A stretch of DNA of 9,115 nt, from assembly GCA_046727955.1 (NCBI GenBank), contig JBKPDO010000320.1, positions 1 to 9,115 on the forward strand, given 5' to 3'. The notes beneath the pieces were generated by a model. It made no database searches. It was not told the DNA's origin and saw only the letters and a list, made by a program, of their open reading frames with translations. Of the stretch, positions 6,543 to 9,115 are shown in pieces. Position 1 is the first letter of the stretch, and each line of letters begins with the position of its first letter. The translations under genes and the position numbers were made by a program. The DNA is from DASVXQ01 sp046727955 (GTDB taxonomy: Bacteria; Actinomycetota; CALGFH01).

Positions 6543-6559
6543 GCACAGTTCAACTGTGC
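6543..6559. promoter_or_regulatory. Perfect 17-bp palindrome, candidate operator
   Basis: GCACAGTT at 6543-6550 and AACTGTGC at 6552-6559 form a perfect 8-bp inverted repeat around a single central base. It lies 32-48 bp upstream of the 51-residue gene (minus strand) and about 125 bp upstream of the response-regulator remnant (plus strand). The spacing and symmetry suit a dimeric helix-turn-helix regulator more than a terminator. No matching promoter hexamers are evident, and the cognate regulator is unknown. Confidence 0.5.
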
Positions 6560-6683
6560 CGTCGGCTGGGCCGCGTTCGAATCCCCCGATGGCTGGCCAT
6601 GACGGGTAGTGCGGAGAGCGTGGGCGCTGTGCACGCGCCCGCAGACCGTGGAACTGCCGTCGCACACCTGAAGGCAGCCCCGG

Positions 6684-7071
6684 ATGCGTATCGTCATCGC
6701 CGAGGACGCCGCGGTGATCAGGGCGGGCCTGGCCGAGATCCTCGCCAACAGCGGGCATGAGGTCGGCGCCGCGGTCGGCGCCGCCGAGGCGCTGAACGCC
6801 GCGGTCGCCGAGCACCGGCGGCGTCGGCTACCTGCTCAAGGACCGGGTGGCCAACGTCAGCGAGTTCATCGACGCGATCGCCGGCGTCGCGGCCGGCGGC
6901 ACCGCGCTCGACCCCGAAGTCGCCACCGGGATGCTGAACGCCACCCGCCACGCCGGCACCCTGCCCGCGCTGACCGCGCGGGAGCGCGACGTGCTCGCGC
7001 TCATGGCCGAGGGCCGCTCCAGCAGCGCCATCGCCGATCAGCTCGTGGTCACCCAAGTTATGGCGGGCTGA
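6684..7071 (+). pseudogene. NarL/LuxR-type response regulator, internally deleted and 3'-truncated
   Basis: Starts MRIVIAEDAAVIRAGLAEIL with the acidic pair Glu7-Asp8 of receiver domains, and runs to about AVAEHR. Near 6812-6822 the sequence jumps, with a frame change, to GGVGYLLKDRVANVSEFIDA, which contains the conserved receiver lysine. ALTARERDVLALMAEGRSSS and AIADQLVVT, the first helices of a LuxR-type HTH, follow. About 60 residues are missing, including the phosphoacceptor aspartate normally near position 53. The HTH stops at LVVT, before the recognition helix (expected xxAVExHVxNIFxKL), and a foreign QVMAG and stop follow. It can neither be phosphorylated nor bind DNA normally. A weak GAAGG ribosome binding site precedes ATG 6684. 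No partner histidine kinase is present. The 3' end collides with the convergent LAL regulator remnant. Confidence 0.85.
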
Positions 7072-8867
7072 CGAGTCCGCCCGGCGCTGGCCGGGATGCC
7101 GGGCAGGACGCGGTCGAGCTGGCTGCGCGAGGTGATGCCGAGCTTGGCGAAGACCTTGCGCAAGTGGTACTGGACGGTGTGCGCGCTGATGAATAGCCGG
7201 GTGCCGATCTCGGGGTTCGATAGCCCGTCGCGCGCCAGCCGGGCGATCTGGGCTTCCTGGGCGGTCAGGTCCTTCTGCCCGGCGAAGAGGGTGCGCCTGC
7301 GGGCGGTCTCGCCGGTGGCCCGCAGCTCGCGGCGCGCCCGCTCCGCGAACGCCTCCGCGCCGATCCCCTCCAGCATGCCGTGAGCCGTCCGCAACTGCTC
7401 GCGCGCGTCGCTGCGGCGGCGTTCCCGGCGCAGCCATTCCCCGTACAGCAGATGGGCGCGGGCGAGGTCGACGCGCATCCGGGTCCGGCCCAGGCGGGCG
7501 AGCGACTCGCGGTAGAGGCGCTCGGCTTCCTCGCCCTCGCTCAGCAGCGCCTGCGACCGGGCCTGCAGCCCGAGCGCCCAGTCGGTGCCGCTGGCATCGG
7601 TCATTACGGCGAACCGCTCGCAGGCGCCGGCCGCGGTCTCGGTCACCCCGCTGCGTGCCGCGGCCTCGATCAGCTCGACCGTGGGCCAGATCATGGAGCC
7701 TAGGTCAGCCTCGTAACTGGTGGCGCGCCGGGCCGGGCTAGGGCGTCCGGGTAACGGCCGAGCCCATTGTTGAGGAGGGCGTTCGCCCACTCGGCGAAGG
7801 TGATCCCGGCGCCTTCCCTACGCCGGGTCACGTCTTCCTTGGTGGCGTCGAGCAGGGCCAGCGTCCCTGCCTCGTCGCCGCGCAATGCGGCCAGGCCCAG
7901 GGCGCCATACGGCGCGAGGTTGCTGCCGGTCGCTTCATTGACCGCCTGTGCCTCGCCGGTCAGTGACGCCGCGGCGGTCAGATCGCCGGCGAACAGGAGC
8001 ATGCACGTGCGCGAGTTGAGCGCAAGCGGAAGCTCGCTGAGCGCTCCGACTCCGCGGGCAAGCCGGACATGCCGGGCTGAGAGCGCCTCCCTGCCGTCAT
8101 CGTCCCAGACTCGCATGGCCGCGACGGTCGCCAGCCACAGCCAGCGCAGTTCCTCCTCGGCGGACATGCCATCACCAAAGGTGGCCAGGGCCCGGCGCAG
8201 CATCGGCGTTCCCGCCGCATACCCGTCGTTGTACTCCGCAGCCAGGCCGTCGAGCAGGAAATCGGGTGCGCGCGGAGCGGGCGGCGGCGGCGCCGCAGCT
8301 GTGGCACGGGCGAGCTCCACGACGCCGCTGCCGGGGCTGGCCAGTCGGCCGGCGAACATACTGGCCGACAGCGCATCCAGGTAGGTCGCGCGGGACAGGC
8401 TGACGTCGATGGGCTCGAGGCTCCTGGCCGCCTTCAGCAGCAGCGACGGGGCATCGCTACCCGGCCTGTGAGGAACGCGAGCTGGGCCCGGACCAGGTCA
8501 ACGGTGGCCTGCTGGCTGCTGGTGAGCGGCCCGGACCCGGCCATGGCCAGCAGGTCCCGCGCCGGGTCATACGCACCCGCCTGGACCTGGGCCTGCGCGG
8601 CGGCCAGCGCCCGCCCGGCCCGCAGCGACGGGTCGAGCGTCAGCGTCGCCGCGCGCTTCAAGAACGCGGCCGCGGCGGCCAGGCCGCCCCGCGCCCGCGC
8701 CCGGTCGGCCGAGCGTTCAAGCTCGGCGGCAACATCCTCATCCGATCCGGGAGCGGCCTGCGCCCGGTGCCAGGCACGGCGGTCGGGATCGAGCTGCGGA
8801 TCGGTGACCTCCGCCAGGGCGCCGTGCGCCTCCTGCCGCTCCTGAGCCGACCCGAGCCGGTAGGCTG
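7038..8867 (-). pseudogene. LAL-type LuxR-family regulator, C-terminal part with two single-base frameshifts
   Basis: Coding similarity begins near 8867 with SAYRLGSAQERQEAHGALAE and DPDRRAWHRAQAA, the region that follows the ATPase domain in large ATP-binding LuxR (LAL) regulators. A helical repeat region follows. Near 8458-8463 one G is missing (FLTGR.. should continue GSDAPSLLLKAA), and near 7733-7737 another base is missing (YPDALA.. should continue AARRATSYEADLGSMIW). The C-terminus is an intact LuxR HTH: LTAQEAQIARLARDGLSNPE, then a recognition helix in ISAHTVQYHLRKVFAKLGI, ending SRSQLDRVLP. The normal 3' end is replaced near 7076, and the frame runs to a stop at 7038, antisense to the response-regulator remnant. 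The N-terminal Walker A/B ATPase is absent. If the two lesions are sequencing errors, this would still be a truncated regulator with a working DNA-binding domain. Confidence 0.85.
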
Positions 8868-8906
8868 ACTTGGGACGATATGGGCCTGTTTTCGCGCCTG
8901 CACGGC

Positions 8907-8920
8907 GTCCCCGCAGGGAC
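8907..8920 (-). terminator. Small hairpin after the PLP decarboxylase gene
   Basis: GTCCC at 8907-8911 pairs with GGGAC at 8916-8920 around a 4-nt loop. It lies 7 nt past the stop of the minus-strand decarboxylase and before the LAL remnant. The stem is short and there is no T-tract, so termination strength is doubtful. Confidence 0.35.
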
Positions 8921-8927
8921 ACCAGGA

Positions 8928-9115
8928 CTAATCCAAACTGCCGTCGGCACTGCCGTCGGCCACTCGGGTCATCGCTGCCACGACGGCTTCGATATCGTCT
9001 CCATCTGTGCGGAAGCTCGTAACGCAGGCTCGAATCACCTCCCTGCCGTCCACCGGAACCGTCGACATCCATGCCACCTGCCGCCGCAGCAGCTCCTCGA
9101 CCAGCCGCGGAGCGT
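8928..9115 (-). CDS. PLP-dependent group II decarboxylase, C-terminal 61 residues (runs off the right edge)
   Basis: Reading leftwards from codon 9113 the frame gives APRLVEELLRRQVAWMSTVP, then VDGREVIRACVTSFRTDGDD and IEAVVAAMTRVADG, ending in a Ser-Ala-Asp-Gly-rich tail with TAG at 8930-8928. The segment (R)xVIRACVTSFRTxxxDIxAxV is the C-terminal small domain of pyridoxal-phosphate group II decarboxylases (aromatic-L-amino-acid, glutamate or diaminobutyrate type), cytoplasmic enzymes that decarboxylate amino acids. The catalytic lysine and PLP-binding histidine lie outside the window, so substrate and integrity cannot be judged. The tail contains a 12-bp tandem repeat at 8938-8961 that stays in frame. 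It stands upstream of the LAL regulator remnant on the same strand, 60 bp away, but that neighbourhood is probably secondary. Confidence 0.75.
   Translation of the reverse strand, partial: APRLVEELLRRQVAWMSTVPVDGREVIRACVTSFRTDGDDIEAVVAAMTRVADGSADGSLD

Noticed and set aside
6575..6586. GTTCGAATCCCC, resembling a tRNA T-loop, with CCA-like bases further on
   Set aside because: The T-stem does not pair and no acceptor, D or anticodon arms can be found upstream. A tRNA gene is not supported, and a tRNA-derived attachment site would be guesswork.
6512..6748. Longer start for the 51-residue gene (extra upstream residues in the same frame)
   Set aside because: The added residues look like non-coding translation and span the palindrome; a strong ribosome binding site lies directly before the internal ATG at 6511.
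8938..8961. 12-bp tandem repeat CTGCCGTCGGC(A/C)
   Set aside because: It is an in-frame low-complexity repeat (Gly-Ser-Ala-Asp) in the decarboxylase tail; too short and simple to mark an element or array.
1..9115. CRISPR array, rRNA, riboswitch or phage structural genes
   Set aside because: No regularly spaced repeats, conserved rRNA stretches, recognisable riboswitch cores or phage proteins were seen anywhere in the window.

Overview
The window is high-GC DNA with strong G/C third-position bias and actinobacterial gene types: a LAL-type LuxR regulator, an actinobacterial MMPL transporter with a TetR partner, an FtsX-type ABC permease and a ScoMcrA-like head domain. It most likely comes from a soil actinomycete or a related Actinomycetota lineage; the sequence alone does not fix the genus. 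Few genes are whole. Much of the window is a patchwork of truncated or frame-broken genes joined at abrupt boundaries, as in a decaying accessory region shaped by insertion sequences.

Left part (1-1858). The 5' end of an IS3-family orfA, reading leftwards, ends in a recognisable terminal repeat at about position 242. The very next base resumes an FtsX-type ABC permease in frame, so the IS has cut off the permease's N-terminal part. The permease remnant has also lost the segment between its two FtsX domains and changes frame there. An apparently complete class I SAM-dependent methyltransferase with an N-terminal hydrophobic segment follows.

Middle part (1929-5055). This is the best preserved module: a TetR-family repressor (minus strand) divergent from a 736-residue MMPL/RND-type membrane transporter (plus strand). 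The 119-bp spacer holds inverted repeats that could be operators. The arrangement is typical of a repressor controlling its neighbouring exporter. A copper/heavy-metal P1B-type ATPase remnant then converges on the transporter. It keeps only the C-terminal half and carries a 1-nt deletion and a frame-breaking 20-bp tandem duplication. Its broken 5' side abuts what looks like the N-terminus of another transposase, possibly IS701-like.

Right part (5960-9115). Two small, apparently intact minus-strand genes come first: a stand-alone 97-residue protein resembling the N-terminal head domain of ScoMcrA-type modification-dependent restriction enzymes, and an unrecognised 51-residue protein. The latter has a good ribosome binding site, a perfect 17-bp palindrome upstream and a perfect 11-bp stem hairpin after its stop. 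Then come a NarL-type response regulator lacking its phosphoacceptor region and DNA-recognition helix, a LAL-type LuxR regulator lacking its ATPase half and carrying two single-base frameshifts, and the last 61 residues of a PLP-dependent (group II) decarboxylase. No complete new multi-gene system is visible. The 51-residue gene with its flanking signals is the most novel item; the recombination junctions and recurrent 1-nt deletions in G/C tracts are the main structural signals.
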